Assembly: GCF_900116105.1 (NCBI RefSeq)
Contig: NZ_FPAC01000001.1
Location: forward strand, 2,731,135-2,795,134
Direction: 5' to 3'
Length of the DNA stretch: 64,000 nucleotides
From: Paenibacillus sp. 453mf
Lineage (GTDB): Bacteria > Bacillota > Bacilli > Paenibacillales > Paenibacillaceae
In this document: positions 1 to 8,286 of the stretch, piece by piece
How positions within the stretch are numbered: the stretch's first letter is position 1
Layout: every line of letters starts with the position of its first letter
The notes under the pieces: generated by a model
What the model was told of the DNA's origin: nothing
Databases searched by the model: none
The model's input: the letters and a program-made list of their open reading frames with translations, nothing else
Made by a program: the position numbers and the translations under genes

Positions 1-345
1 CAGTACAAACTTGGTTTGCGGCATGCAGCCTTCATACGCATCGACAACTAGCAGTACGCCGTCAACCATCTTCATAATCCGTTCTACTTCTCCGCCAAAG
101 TCGGCGTGTCCTGGTGTATCAACAATATTGATAAGGAAATCTTTATAATTGATCGCAGTATTTTTGGCAAGGATCGTAATCCCGCGTTCACGTTCCAAAT
201 CATTGGAGTCCATGGCGCGTTCTTGTACGGCCTCATGTTCGCGGAAGGTTCCGGATTGTTGAAGCAGTTTGTCTACAAGTGTCGTTTTGCCGTGGTCAAC
301 GTGGGCAATGATCGCAATATTGCGAATATTCTCTCTTACATGCAT
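1..345 (-). CDS. typA: GTP-binding protein TypA/BipA, N-terminal part (cut by window edge)
   Basis: The first 115 codons of a translational GTPase of the TypA/BipA family, which binds the ribosome and is linked to stress and low-temperature growth and ribosome assembly. Visible G-domain motifs are AHVDHGKT (residues 14-21, G1), RGIT (54-57, G2) and DTPGH (76-80, G3). The string [20 protein letters not shown] is typical of TypA rather than EF-G or LepA. The start is the ATG at 345-343 (MHVRENIRN). The nearest purine-rich stretch (AAAGGA) lies rather far upstream, about 14 nt. The gene continues beyond position 1. It is preceded by an unusually long leader holding a 39-bp repeat array. Confidence 0.95.
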   Translation of the reverse strand, partial: MHVRENIRNIAIIAHVDHGKTTLVDKLLQQSGTFREHEAVQERAMDSNDLERERGITILAKNTAINYKDFLINIVDTPGHADFGGEVERIMKMVDGVLLVVDAYEGCMPQTKFVL

Positions 346-384
346 GGTTTATATCCATATCCTTTCCAAAATCATTTTCTATTT

Positions 385-540
385 GAATCAAATTCATATT
401 AACAAGCCATGAAATTGATTCTTGAATCAAATTCATAGTAACAAGTCATGAAATTGATTCTTGAATCAAATTCATTATAACAAGTCATGAAATTGATTCT
501 TGAATCAAATTCATAGTAACAAGCCATGAAATTGATTCTT
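385..540. repeat. Four tandem 39-bp repeats, each an inverted repeat, in the typA leader
   Basis: Four consecutive 39-bp units start at 385, 424, 463 and 502 and differ only at a few positions (AGTAAC, ATTAAC or TATAAC; AAGCC or AAGTC). Each unit has the arms GAATCAAATTCAT and ATGAAATTGATTC, which pair with one mismatch around an 11-nt centre, then TT. Read across the unit boundary, ATGAAATTGATTC-TT-GAATCAAATTCAT is a near-perfect 28-bp palindrome. A 12-bp palindrome, GTTATATATAAC, follows directly at 541. The array lies between the predicted typA promoter and the typA start, so it should be transcribed. Its function is unknown. Confidence 0.95.
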
Positions 541-609
541 GTTATATATAACGACCTTACTCACAAAAGAAGCGCCGGGTGATAACTCCGACGCACATAT
601 ATCCCTTAT

Positions 610-637
610 ATTATAGACGAAAAACGCTAAAAATCAA
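610..637 (-). promoter_or_regulatory. Predicted SigA promoter of typA
   Basis: On the minus strand, TTGATT (-35, 637-632) and TATAAT (-10, 615-610) are separated by 16 bp. Transcription would start near 603, giving a typA 5' leader of about 258 nt that contains the whole 39-bp repeat array. The promoter sits immediately downstream of the stop codon of the preceding gene. Only the motif match supports it. Confidence 0.6.
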
Positions 638-642
638 GTAGC

Positions 643-1143
643 TTATCGAAAGCGCCGCCGATTAGGTTTAGGTCTTCCGAAGATAAGCCAAATACCCACG
701 AAGATAAGTATCGCAGCAATAACATATATAAATCCGGTTGTGAGCATGGTTATGAACAGGAGAACGATAGACACCCCAAGCAAAATAATGGACGTCCGGT
801 AGATCACCGCAGGCCGTGGATATTCGAATAAGGCATATTCAAACATGCCCAGTGCAACCCCTATTATAAAAACAGGCCAGAGAGATGCAGTCAGATGCCA
901 TCCCCAAATGCTGCATATCAGGAAGAAAATACCATACACCGTCATTATTCCTGCCGGCACCAAAATAACCGCACTCGTATTTCTAAAGAAATACAAAAGA
1001 TGGAGAATAATTCCTGGAATGATTAATATCAGAGGCCAGAAATTTCGCCCAAGAAAGCTGAAGAAACCCAATTGACCAAGTAAGATGACAAGACCGGCAA
1101 TGACGATAAAGATGCCAACCAACCTTTCATTTCTTCCCTTCAC
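643..1143 (-). CDS. LiaF/LiaI-like multi-pass membrane protein
   Basis: A small integral membrane protein with about five hydrophobic segments starting almost at once (LVGIFIVIAGLVILLGQLG), ending in a basic tail (GRPKPNRRRFR). The N-terminal part resembles the transmembrane region of LiaF/LiaI-like cell-envelope stress proteins, but no C-terminal soluble LiaF domain follows, so a function cannot be assigned. I chose the GTG at 1143 because GGGGTGA lies 8 nt upstream and the first membrane segment follows closely. The ATG at 1227 would add 28 residues without a visible ribosome binding site. It precedes typA on the same strand. Confidence 0.7.
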   Translation of the reverse strand: MKGRNERLVGIFIVIAGLVILLGQLGFFSFLGRNFWPLILIIPGIILHLLYFFRNTSAVILVPAGIMTVYGIFFLICSIWGWHLTASLWPVFIIGVALGMFEYALFEYPRPAVIYRTSIILLGVSIVLLFITMLTTGFIYVIAAILIFVGIWLIFGRPKPNRRRFR

Positions 1144-1340
1144 TTCACACTTCACCCCGTTTGTATGATTATCTGCTTCTATCCAAGGTAATCCATGATC
1201 TACGTTCACTGGGAACTGTATTAGCATGTATAATTCTAGTTTATCCGATGTTTTTGCAAAAAACTACTGTCATGCTTCATATTTGACAAGAAGATCCTGT
1301 CCCCCACTCCGTGCCTTGCATAACTTGTTCCAACAATACT

Positions 1341-1368
1341 AAAAAAACCGGCTTCGAATTGCCGGTTT
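1341..1368 (-). terminator. Rho-independent terminator after the minus-strand TerC gene
   Basis: On the minus strand, AACCGGC and GCCGGTT pair around an 8-nt loop and are followed by a T run. It lies just downstream of the stop codon at 1382. Confidence 0.85.
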
Positions 1369-1381
1369 GTGATTAATCCAT

Positions 1382-2047
1382 TTATGTATCTACCCGATAT
1401 CTTAATACTTTGAAAAATGCACCGCCAAGCATAACCAAAATAACACAAAGTGCGGGCAGCAATGTCTCATAACCTGCAGAAATCTCTTGAAGCCATAACC
1501 CCAGCTTCGGATCACGAAGAACCATCTCGCCGGAAGTATAAGCTAATATGGCTGATCCGGCAAAGACCAGAATCGGAAAGCGGTGCAGCAGCTTAACAAC
1601 AATACCACTGCCCCAAACGACAATGGGAATGCTAATCGCGATCCCGATCACGATAAGTGCTAGATCACCGTCTGCGATGGCAGCAATGGCCAGAACATTG
1701 TCCAGACTCATGACAAAGTCTGCGACGAGTATCGTGTATACAGCACTCCATAAAGTTGTAGATTGTTTAATATTAACATTCCCGTCTTCTTCAAACAGCA
1801 ATTTAAACGCAATGTACAGCAGCATAATACCACCAGCCGCTTGTATAAACGGAATGCCAAGTATGAGCACCGCAATAAAGGTTAAAATACATCTTAATAA
1901 AACTGCACCAAAAGCCCCCCACCATACGGCTCTATTGCGGCTCTGCTCAGGCAAATTACGGCTTGCCAAAGCAATGACGACGGCGTTATCGCCGCTTAAA
2001 ACAAGGTTAATCATTAGTATCTGAACTATAAGCCAAATATCATCCAT
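1382..2047 (-). CDS. TerC-family integral membrane protein (YjbE/YkoY type)
   Basis: A TerC-superfamily protein of about 221 residues with roughly seven membrane segments. The two signature acidic motifs lie in membrane helices: SGDNA (residues 18-22) and SLDN about 100 residues later. Known TerC members in Bacillus (MeeF, MeeY) act in manganese export and metalation of secreted enzymes, so metal-ion handling at the membrane is the likely role; the substrate here is inferred. I prefer the ATG at 2047 (MDDIWLI); a start at 2068 would add seven residues. It is divergent from a paralogue 147 bp away and has its own terminator. Confidence 0.85.
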   Translation of the reverse strand: MDDIWLIVQILMINLVLSGDNAVVIALASRNLPEQSRNRAVWWGAFGAVLLRCILTFIAVLILGIPFIQAAGGIMLLYIAFKLLFEEDGNVNIKQSTTLWSAVYTILVADFVMSLDNVLAIAAIADGDLALIVIGIAISIPIVVWGSGIVVKLLHRFPILVFAGSAILAYTSGEMVLRDPKLGLWLQEISAGYETLLPALCVILVMLGGAFFKVLRYRVDT

Positions 2048-2194
2048 GAACAGGGTAAACACCTCCATACCCTAGATGTATGCCCTGGTTGTCCGAGCTA
2101 TGCTTGACGCTGAGAAATCAGAGGAATATAATGAACTCCGATTTATGCAATCGAACGATTCGGAATCATGGTTAGAGTAAAGGAGTGACAAGAC

Positions 2195-2878
2195 TTGGAT
2201 ATCGGTCAGTTTTTAATCAGCTTGCTGCAAATTGTTTTTATCGATTTAATCCTTGCCGGGGACAACGCTATCGTGATTGGACTAGCTGCCCGTAATCTGC
2301 CGCAAAATGTACAGAAGAAAGCGATTGTGTATGGTACTGGCGGTGCAGTTCTGATTCGTATTTTTGCAACAATCATCGTACTATGGCTGCTGCAAATTCC
2401 ATGGCTGCTGCTGGTTGCCGGGCTGCTGCTTGTAGGAATTGCGTACAAACTGCTGGCTGACCAAGGTGCCGACGAACATAGCGATATCAAAGTCGGGAGC
2501 TCTTTATGGTCGGCTGTACGCACAATTATCATCGCTGATGCGGCTATGGGGATTGATAATGTAATTGCTGTTGCTGGCGCAGCGGAGCAAAATCTTATTC
2601 TCGTTATTTTGGGTCTGCTGATCAGTGTTCCTATCATCGTATGGGGTAGTACCTTGTTTATCAAGCTCATTGATCGTTTTCCTTGGGTTATGTATATTGG
2701 CGCTGCTGTACTGGCCTATACGGCCTCGAATATGATTACGGAAGAACAAAGATTTGAAACCTTCTTTATCTCGCATCCCGTTCTTCGGATCCTATTTATT
2801 ATTCTTGTTATCGGCGGAGTTTTGTTCGCCGGCTATCGGAAACAGCAGAATATGAAGAGGGAACACTCCTACTCTTAA
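2195..2878 (+). CDS. TerC-family integral membrane protein, second paralogue
   Basis: A 227-residue TerC protein with the paired motifs AGDNA (residues 21-25) and GIDN in hydrophobic helices, the presumed metal-coordinating positions of the family. The start is a TTG at 2195, supported by AGGAGTGA 7 nt upstream; no ATG fits. It resembles the divergent neighbour over its whole length (for example the shared GDNA motif and ARNLP), so the two probably arose by duplication. It likely exports a divalent metal such as manganese, by family analogy. The C-terminus is short and basic. A bidirectional terminator follows. Confidence 0.85.
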   Translation: MDIGQFLISLLQIVFIDLILAGDNAIVIGLAARNLPQNVQKKAIVYGTGGAVLIRIFATIIVLWLLQIPWLLLVAGLLLVGIAYKLLADQGADEHSDIKVGSSLWSAVRTIIIADAAMGIDNVIAVAGAAEQNLILVILGLLISVPIIVWGSTLFIKLIDRFPWVMYIGAAVLAYTASNMITEEQRFETFFISHPVLRILFIILVIGGVLFAGYRKQQNMKREHSYS

Positions 2879-2933
2879 GACAAGAGCAAAAAGATTTGAT
2901 AATTGGACAAGCTTCTAGCCGTCACATTCACAC

Positions 2934-2977
2934 TAAAAAAGCCTATCGCTGACAATAACAGCGATAAGCTTTTTTTA
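2934..2977. terminator. Bidirectional terminator between terC paralogue and thiI
   Basis: The stem AGCCTATCGCTG / CAGCGATAAGCT is flanked by an A run on the left and a T run on the right. It can therefore end both the plus-strand TerC gene and the minus-strand thiI transcript. Confidence 0.9.
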
Positions 2978-3013
2978 GTTTTATCAAAATAACACTATAT
3001 ATCTATGGAATCC

Positions 3014-4234
3014 TTAGAACCAGTCTTCCTGTATCGAATCAGGCATAGCTGTATCGTCATTGCTGCGTAGGACCAGCGTCTCCGTCTGCTCTACCGCACT
3101 CGCAATTAATTGAGGAAGCTCCGGAAGGGATGCCTCAATCTTTTCGACAATTCGCAAATTCGGGTTCGTTGTCGGAGACTTGGGTACAAACAAGGTACAG
3201 CAATCTTCATAAGGTAAAATGGATGTAGAGTACGTACCGATGTCCTCAGCAATCTTTACAATTTCACTCTTATCCATCATCACAAGCGGCCTTAACAACG
3301 GAAGATCGGTTGCCCTCCCAATAACGTTCATGCTTCCAAGAGTCTGGCTGGCTACCTGACCAAGGCTATCTCCGCTTACAATAGCCAGTGCCCCTTCTCG
3401 TTCCGCCAGCTGAGTTGCGATTCGTAGCATCGAACGACGCATTAGCGTAATCATTAGATTATCCTGCCCCGTCTTCGTAAACGAGGTTTGAACGTCTGTA
3501 AAAGGAACCAGATGAAGCTTGACTTCACCTGCATGATCAGCAAGAATTTTTGCCAGATCAATAACTTTGTCCTTTGCCTTTTGGCTTGTAAACGGGAAGC
3601 TGAAGAAATGAACCATTTCCAGCTCTAATCCGCGGCGCATGGAAGACCATGCGGCAACGGGGGAGTCAATCCCTCCTGACAACAGCATCATGGCTTTGCC
3701 GTTAGATCCGCGTGGAAAACCTCCGACTGCAGGAACGGATTCATAATACAAATAAGATCTCGCCTCGCGAATTTCAATCTTAAGCTCAATATCCGGATTT
3801 CTCACATCCACTTTAAGTGCGCTGAATTGTCTTAGAATGGGGGCCCCGACCAAATGATTCATTTCATGAGAAGAATGCTCGAACGCTTTCCAGACCCTTC
3901 TTGCATTTACCTTGAAGGTCGTTCCTTGCTGCGGATCAAGCTCTTCCATAAAACTAAGGGAGGCTGCCACAATCTCATCTGCTACAGACGGAGTTACCTT
4001 AACAGGACTAATGGAGACAATCCCAAATACTTTGCGTAAACTATCCGTTATAGCGAGGTGATCATTGCCACCCAGGTCTACGTACATTCTCCCGTATTCC
4101 TCAATAATGGAAGTTCCCGGATAGGCCTTCAATTTGGACTTAACATGCTTAATGACGGTTCGCTCAAACCGCTTTCGGTTCTTACCTTTAAGTGTAAACT
4201 CTCCAAAGCGGAGCAATAACATATCGTATTTCAT
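3014..4234 (-). CDS. thiI: tRNA 4-thiouridine sulfurtransferase ThiI
   Basis: ThiI adenylates and thiolates U8 of tRNA, using sulfur from a cysteine desulfurase. The 406-residue protein has the N-terminal ferredoxin-like/THUMP region and the PP-loop SGGIDSPVA in its middle. It ends after EDCCTLFVPKSP and a short tail, so it lacks the C-terminal rhodanese domain of the E. coli enzyme, as in Bacillus. I chose the ATG at 4234 (MKYDMLLLRFGEF), which matches the family start and follows the upstream stop codon. An upstream in-frame start at 4267 would overlap that gene. The cysteine desulfurase directly upstream is its probable sulfur donor. Confidence 0.95.
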   Translation of the reverse strand: MKYDMLLLRFGEFTLKGKNRKRFERTVIKHVKSKLKAYPGTSIIEEYGRMYVDLGGNDHLAITDSLRKVFGIVSISPVKVTPSVADEIVAASLSFMEELDPQQGTTFKVNARRVWKAFEHSSHEMNHLVGAPILRQFSALKVDVRNPDIELKIEIREARSYLYYESVPAVGGFPRGSNGKAMMLLSGGIDSPVAAWSSMRRGLELEMVHFFSFPFTSQKAKDKVIDLAKILADHAGEVKLHLVPFTDVQTSFTKTGQDNLMITLMRRSMLRIATQLAEREGALAIVSGDSLGQVASQTLGSMNVIGRATDLPLLRPLVMMDKSEIVKIAEDIGTYSTSILPYEDCCTLFVPKSPTTNPNLRIVEKIEASLPELPQLIASAVEQTETLVLRSNDDTAMPDSIQEDWF

Positions 4235-4238
4235 CGGT

Positions 4239-5390
4239 TTAACTATTCCACCCTTCAAAAGAAGCAAGCCTTTCCTTCATCTGTCTCATCGCCTGAATCA
4301 GCTGTAATATGTCTTGCTCTGTATGTTGATCTCCGAGACTAATTCGAATTCCGCTGTCCGCAATCGCCTCTGACTTGCCCATTCCCAGCAGCACCCGGCT
4401 TGGAATGGCTTGTTTGGAGGAGCAAGCCGATTGAGTAGAAACAATGATATCCAGCTGCTCTAATGTGTGCAGCATCACTTCAGCTTTCATGCCAGGATAA
4501 GAGAAATGGACAATATGCGGAGCACCTTCTTCCGAGCTGTTCAGTACCCACTCCGGATGTTGGCTTATTTCCTCAAGAAGCAGGATTTGCAGCCTTTCTA
4601 GGCGTGCTTTTAGCTCAGGTTGACGTTCGCGGGCAAGGCGCATGGCTTTGGACATACCTACAATCAGCGGAATATTCTCCGTTCCCGCACGTCTTCCCTG
4701 TTCCTGAGAACCACCTGACATTAAAGGTGTCAGCTCCAGACCAGAACGAATATATAAGAGTCCCACGCCTTTGGGACCGCGGATTTTATGTCCCGAAATA
4801 CTATATAGATCAACGCCTGACCCTGCTAATTGAACAGGGATTTTGCCATAAGCTTGAACTCCGTCCACATGAAACACAATCTTTGGGTGCTTGCGCTTTA
4901 GAGCCTGCCCTATTTCAACCACAGGATGAACAGCACCCGTCTCATTATTTACATGCATCAGACTTACAAGAATTGTCTCTTCGCAGATCGCATTTAACAC
5001 ATCCTCTGTCTTCACTCTGCCCATCGCATCTACCGGCACATAGGTAATATCATAACCGATTTCGGACAAAAACTTGATACTTTCATACACGGAGGCATGC
5101 TCTGTCCTGGTCGTTATAATATGACGGCCTCTGGAACGGTAACGTAACGCAGCTCCTTTTAAAGCAAGGTTATTGCTCTCGGTAGCTCCTGATGTGAAAA
5201 TAATTTCATCCGGTTTAACATTCAGAGCCTCGGCACAAACCGAGCGAGATTTGTTCAGCAGTCGTTCTGCGTTTTCCCCGTAAGCATGAATAGAGGAGGC
5301 ATTTCCATAATGCAGCTTCATTACCTCTGACACCGTTCGGATTACATCTTCATATGGCGGTGCTGAAGCCGCATAATCAAAGTAAAGCAT
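4239..5390 (-). CDS. nifZ: Cysteine desulfurase (NifS family, partner of ThiI)
   Basis: A PLP enzyme of 383 residues that mobilises sulfur from cysteine as a persulfide. Visible are the PLP-lysine region SGHKIRGPKG around residue 200, the histidine in RTEHASV, and the catalytic cysteine in TQSACSSKQ near residue 325. The gene ends 4 bp before thiI starts. In B. subtilis the desulfurase next to thiI (NifZ) is dedicated to 4-thiouridine synthesis, so the same dedicated role is inferred here rather than general Fe-S assembly. Confidence 0.93.
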   Translation of the reverse strand: MLYFDYAASAPPYEDVIRTVSEVMKLHYGNASSIHAYGENAERLLNKSRSVCAEALNVKPDEIIFTSGATESNNLALKGAALRYRSRGRHIITTRTEHASVYESIKFLSEIGYDITYVPVDAMGRVKTEDVLNAICEETILVSLMHVNNETGAVHPVVEIGQALKRKHPKIVFHVDGVQAYGKIPVQLAGSGVDLYSISGHKIRGPKGVGLLYIRSGLELTPLMSGGSQEQGRRAGTENIPLIVGMSKAMRLARERQPELKARLERLQILLLEEISQHPEWVLNSSEEGAPHIVHFSYPGMKAEVMLHTLEQLDIIVSTQSACSSKQAIPSRVLLGMGKSEAIADSGIRISLGDQHTEQDILQLIQAMRQMKERLASFEGWNS

Positions 5391-5520
5391 ATTGTATCAA
5401 CTAACCTCCTTTCTTAAACGTGAAAAAGACCAAAAATGGACAAGTCAGCTGGTTCATTATACCGCCTGTCCAAGTTGATCTTTTGTTCAGATCCGATAAC
5501 TATACGTCTTTTCTTGTCGT

Positions 5521-6285
5521 TTATGCTCTATATACCGCTTCTGCTTTTTCTATTTTAGCAATATAATCTTGAGTTTCCTTAGGTAATAAATGGAGTACAC
5601 TCATCAGCTGTTCATCGGTCGATACCTGCAGCTGGCCTACACGGCCTGGGCCCGCATTGTAAGCCGCGAGAGCAAGCTTCACTTGTCCGTCAAACCGTTC
5701 TAGCTGGTAAGATAAATATCTGGTGCCTGCATCGATATTCTGCGCAGGGTCGAATGGATTCGTCACACCTAAGCCTGCTGCGGTTCCATCCATGAGCTGC
5801 ATGAGCCCTTTGGCTCCGGCTCCAGATACTGCATTCGAATTAAATGCGGACTCTGTATCAATGACAGCCTTAATGAGGGATGCAGGTACGCCATACTTCT
5901 CGCTCGCTTCCTGGATCATCGAATCATAGGCAGTTCTTCCAAGCTGTGAAGACTTCACTGGTGAAGATGAAGAGATGCCTAAGTCCGAAGAGGATACGGA
6001 ACTCGAATTCACCGTCCTGTCTGAATTTATATCGCTCGGACCGCCGGAGACTTTACCGGTTCTAAGATTGATCCAAAGCAGTCCGTCTGTGGACAAGTAA
6101 GAGCTATTACTGCTTCTATCTTCTTGGCTATCTGTTGATGGATCACGCTTAACTTCAGCCCATATCTCTGAGAATTCAGGCGTAGAAGCCGTTGTTGATG
6201 CTAAGGAATCTGCGGATTTGGAATTGACCCCTGAAGAAGAGGAGACATCGTACCATAGCGATTTTCCTACAGGATCGATTTGCAT
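5521..6285 (-). CDS. Lytic transglycosylase, SLT domain
   Basis: The C-terminal 140 or so residues form a soluble lytic transglycosylase domain that cleaves peptidoglycan glycan strands. It carries the catalytic glutamate in DTESAFN, then [11 protein letters not shown] and [10 protein letters not shown]. The first 110 residues are serine-rich, low-complexity and without a recognisable signal peptide or lipobox, which is odd for a wall enzyme. Export may be non-classical or the true start may differ. Length is 254 residues. It stands alone between the thiI pair and small envelope genes. Confidence 0.88.
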   Translation of the reverse strand: MQIDPVGKSLWYDVSSSSGVNSKSADSLASTTASTPEFSEIWAEVKRDPSTDSQEDRSSNSSYLSTDGLLWINLRTGKVSGGPSDINSDRTVNSSSVSSSDLGISSSSPVKSSQLGRTAYDSMIQEASEKYGVPASLIKAVIDTESAFNSNAVSGAGAKGLMQLMDGTAAGLGVTNPFDPAQNIDAGTRYLSYQLERFDGQVKLALAAYNAGPGRVGQLQVSTDEQLMSVLHLLPKETQDYIAKIEKAEAVYRA

Positions 6286-6417
6286 ATGTAAACAAGCCCT
6301 CCAATTATACTAGCGATCCAAATCAATTTTATAATGAAATTGATTCATTCATTGATCTATTGTAACAATTGCCTTCCTGCATGCCAAGTCTTGTTTTTCA
6401 TAGTCGAATACACTAAA

Positions 6418-6448
6418 CAGGCAGCCCCGCATTATGAAGAGCTGCCTG
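6418..6448 (-). terminator. Possible terminator after DUF4190 gene
   Basis: On the minus strand an 8-bp stem CAGGCAGC / GCTGCCTG has a loop of about 15 nt and a short, weak T stretch (TTTAG). Confidence 0.5.
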
Positions 6449-6460
6449 CATTACTTTTTT

Positions 6461-6835
6461 CTAATAGTAAGTGAACATTACTAGGAAAGCGTAGCTCACC
6501 AGAGCTGCAATCCCGATGCCCATTGCCCAGCCGCCAGCTGTACGTCTTCCTTTGCTGAAGGCGTAATACCCGAGAACGATACCTATGACACCTACCACAT
6601 AAGACCATAAAAACAAGGACACAATAGATACGGCAAGAGCCAGATAGCCTATTCGCTTAGACGTTGTGTCTTCATCTCGCTCACGAGCCCTTGAAGTTGC
6701 CTCAGTAGAATCTACCCTTACTGAAGGGCTGATCTCGGCTGCGTACTCCTCCTGATGCTCATGATGCTCTTTCCGAGGAAAATCGATACGGTCACGACTT
6801 CCCTTTGCTTTGTTTTCTTGGTTTGGTTTGTCCAT
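6461..6835 (-). CDS. DUF4190-type small membrane protein
   Basis: A 124-residue protein with a highly charged, hydrophilic N-terminal half (residues 1-60, rich in Glu, Arg and His) and two C-terminal membrane helices. The helices are joined by a short basic loop (YYAFSKGRRTAGG), the arrangement seen in DUF4190 proteins. The start is the ATG at 6835, with GGAGGTG 6-8 nt upstream; a GTG three codons earlier would overlap that site. Function is unknown. Confidence 0.75.
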   Translation of the reverse strand: MDKPNQENKAKGSRDRIDFPRKEHHEHQEEYAAEISPSVRVDSTEATSRARERDEDTTSKRIGYLALAVSIVSLFLWSYVVGVIGIVLGYYAFSKGRRTAGGWAMGIGIAALVSYAFLVMFTYY

Positions 6836-6897
6836 TTTTCGCACCTCCGAAGCATTAGAGTGCCTGTCAGGTTATGAAGCCGCAGAATGCTGAAGAC

Positions 6898-7113
6898 TTA
6901 AGCCTTTGGTTTGAACGTATGACAACAAGTCGCTGAAGAAGTTTTTGCATGATCATGATGTTCGGAATCGAATGTTTCTCCTGCATACTCTTCCTTGAGA
7001 TGGTTTCTGGCATGCGCATCAATGTCAATCATAATTAAATCCGCTTTGCATTCATTTTGTTCTCCCCAATAGCTGCAGTTCGATACGCTACATTTAACGA
7101 TGGGTACAGTCAT
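6898..7113 (-). CDS. DUF1540 domain protein
   Basis: A small cysteine-rich protein of 71 residues. It carries the DUF1540 pattern CSVSNCSYWGEQNECKA near the N-terminus and a second Cys/His cluster (HHDHA, TCCH) at the C-terminus, which suggests a bound metal. The start is the ATG at 7113 with GAGGTG 7 nt upstream, rather than the in-frame GTG at 7122. Function is unknown; DUF1540 genes are common in spore-forming Firmicutes. Confidence 0.8.
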   Translation of the reverse strand: MTVPIVKCSVSNCSYWGEQNECKADLIMIDIDAHARNHLKEEYAGETFDSEHHDHAKTSSATCCHTFKPKA

Positions 7114-7202
7114 TATTATCACCTCAAATGGTATGATACCCTCATCGCCTATACCTTATACTCCAGCATAATCATGCATTGATGCCTTTTGTTTGCAAAT
7201 AA

Positions 7203-7470
7203 AAAAGAGGCTGTCCCAAAAGTAGGTTCGTTCGCTTGAGGCGACAGCTCTCATTATGTCTAAATCAGTAAAAATAAAGAAATGGCGGTGCTAGAGCTGT
7301 TATCCCTGCATCGCCATTTTGGTTTTCGGTCTCTAGCTGCCTTCTTGAGTAAATTGACTCTCGCTTTGATAATGCCGTTTCCTTACCACATATCTCAGCG
7401 TGGACGCTTCGCCGAGTTTATGCAAGGTCTTGCCCCGCTTGGGCCTGCTCTATGGTAGCTGTCTCTACCT
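7203..7470 (-). mobile_element. Insertion-sequence end remnant
   Basis: The segment begins with an outer A run and then GAGGCTGTCCCAAAAGT, which looks like the terminal inverted repeat of an insertion sequence. On the minus strand a short open stretch (RGKTLHKLGEASTLRYVVRKR) may be the degraded tail of a transposase, but I cannot name the family. No intact reading frame or opposite end is visible. It abuts a pirin fragment and marks the left edge of the accessory island. Confidence 0.4.
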
Positions 7471-7479
7471 CCACCGGGG

Positions 7480-7707
7480 TAAGTTTCCTTGAAGATCTTG
7501 TCGTCCAAGCGATTGTGAGCCCCGTCACCCGTCGCGCTGTCATAATGATGGATCGTTCCGTCGATAATGTACGAGATCGTCTCGAACCCGCGGGTGCACG
7601 TCGAAAGCTTCTTTTTGAAATTTATCCTCCGCCATCAATAGAAACGGATCGAAGTCCTCCCAGTGACCTGGCTCCAAAAGGAGCGCAGCAGTATGAATAG
7701 GGCTGTT
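7480..7707 (-). pseudogene. Pirin-like gene fragment
   Basis: Minus-strand translation gives GHWEDFDPFLLMAEDKFQK followed by AFDVHP. After a small deletion that shifts the frame it continues as GFETISYIIDGTIHHYDSATGDG. This is the N-terminal cupin segment of pirin (family pattern: HPHRG, then FETVTYVIDG). The lost bases remove part of the metal-binding HPHRG motif. The remainder of the gene is missing and is replaced by IS-like sequence on the left. Pirins often neighbour redox enzymes, so it was probably the last gene of the adjacent flavin-oxidoreductase cluster. Confidence 0.75.
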
Positions 7708-7719
7708 TCTCCATTCATG

Positions 7720-8286
7720 TTAAAAACCGTATTCCGCTTCTTTGGCTTCGCGAATTTTGGTATAGGTCTCTGTTAAAACGAATGTATCTTCCACCAAGCG
7801 CCGGATTCGAAACAGGACATCATCATTGGTAATTTCTTTGCGGTAGAAATCCTTTTCCTCGATAAACACGTAGGTTTGGACAATTTGTGCTTTCATATAG
7901 GTCAAAATGGGCTTGAGTTGTTGTTCTGCAACCAGGAAATGTTTAGCAGATCCTGCAGTTACCAGTATACCGACAATTTTATCACGCAATGCCTGAGGAG
8001 CAAGCAAATCAAATATATTTTTCAACGTGCCCGGTATGGAGGCTTGAAAAATGGGGGTTCCGATAATGATCGCATCGGCCTCCATGATCGTTTGCGCCAC
8101 GTTTCGGGTATCACCCTCGTATTCCATGTAATTGCGCCCGTCGCTGAACTGAACGTTGTAGTCCGCCAAATCAATCAATTTCGCATCTGCATCGGGATAT
8201 TTTTCAGCGATGTCTTTCATGGCGTATTCGATTGCCGTTCTTGTCTTCGATCCTACGATGGATCCGGATAAACCGACGATCTTCAT
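7720..8286 (-). CDS. NADPH-dependent FMN reductase
   Basis: A 188-residue flavodoxin-fold reductase. It has the N-terminal flavin-phosphate loop (GLSGSIVGSKTRTAIEYA), GTPIFQASIPGTLKNIFDLL in the middle, and a long C-terminal helix. It probably supplies FMNH2 to the luciferase-like monooxygenase encoded just upstream; the two overlap by 4 bp (ATGA), the arrangement of paired two-component monooxygenases. Its first codons are found again as fossils in the spacers of the duplicated monooxygenase genes. Confidence 0.9.
   Translation of the reverse strand: MKIVGLSGSIVGSKTRTAIEYAMKDIAEKYPDADAKLIDLADYNVQFSDGRNYMEYEGDTRNVAQTIMEADAIIIGTPIFQASIPGTLKNIFDLLAPQALRDKIVGILVTAGSAKHFLVAEQQLKPILTYMKAQIVQTYVFIEEKDFYRKEITNDDVLFRIRRLVEDTFVLTETYTKIREAKEAEYGF

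Noticed and set aside
385..540. Possible CRISPR array
   Set aside because: Units are directly contiguous, the 11-nt centre is nearly constant and no unique spacers exist; it is a tandem repeat, and no cas genes are present.
1236..1448. 70-residue minus-strand open frame
   Set aside because: It spans the TerC terminator and overlaps the 3' end of that gene in another frame.
2048..2194. yybP-ykoY manganese riboswitch upstream of the TerC genes
   Set aside because: I could not find the conserved core sequences or pairing pattern by eye.
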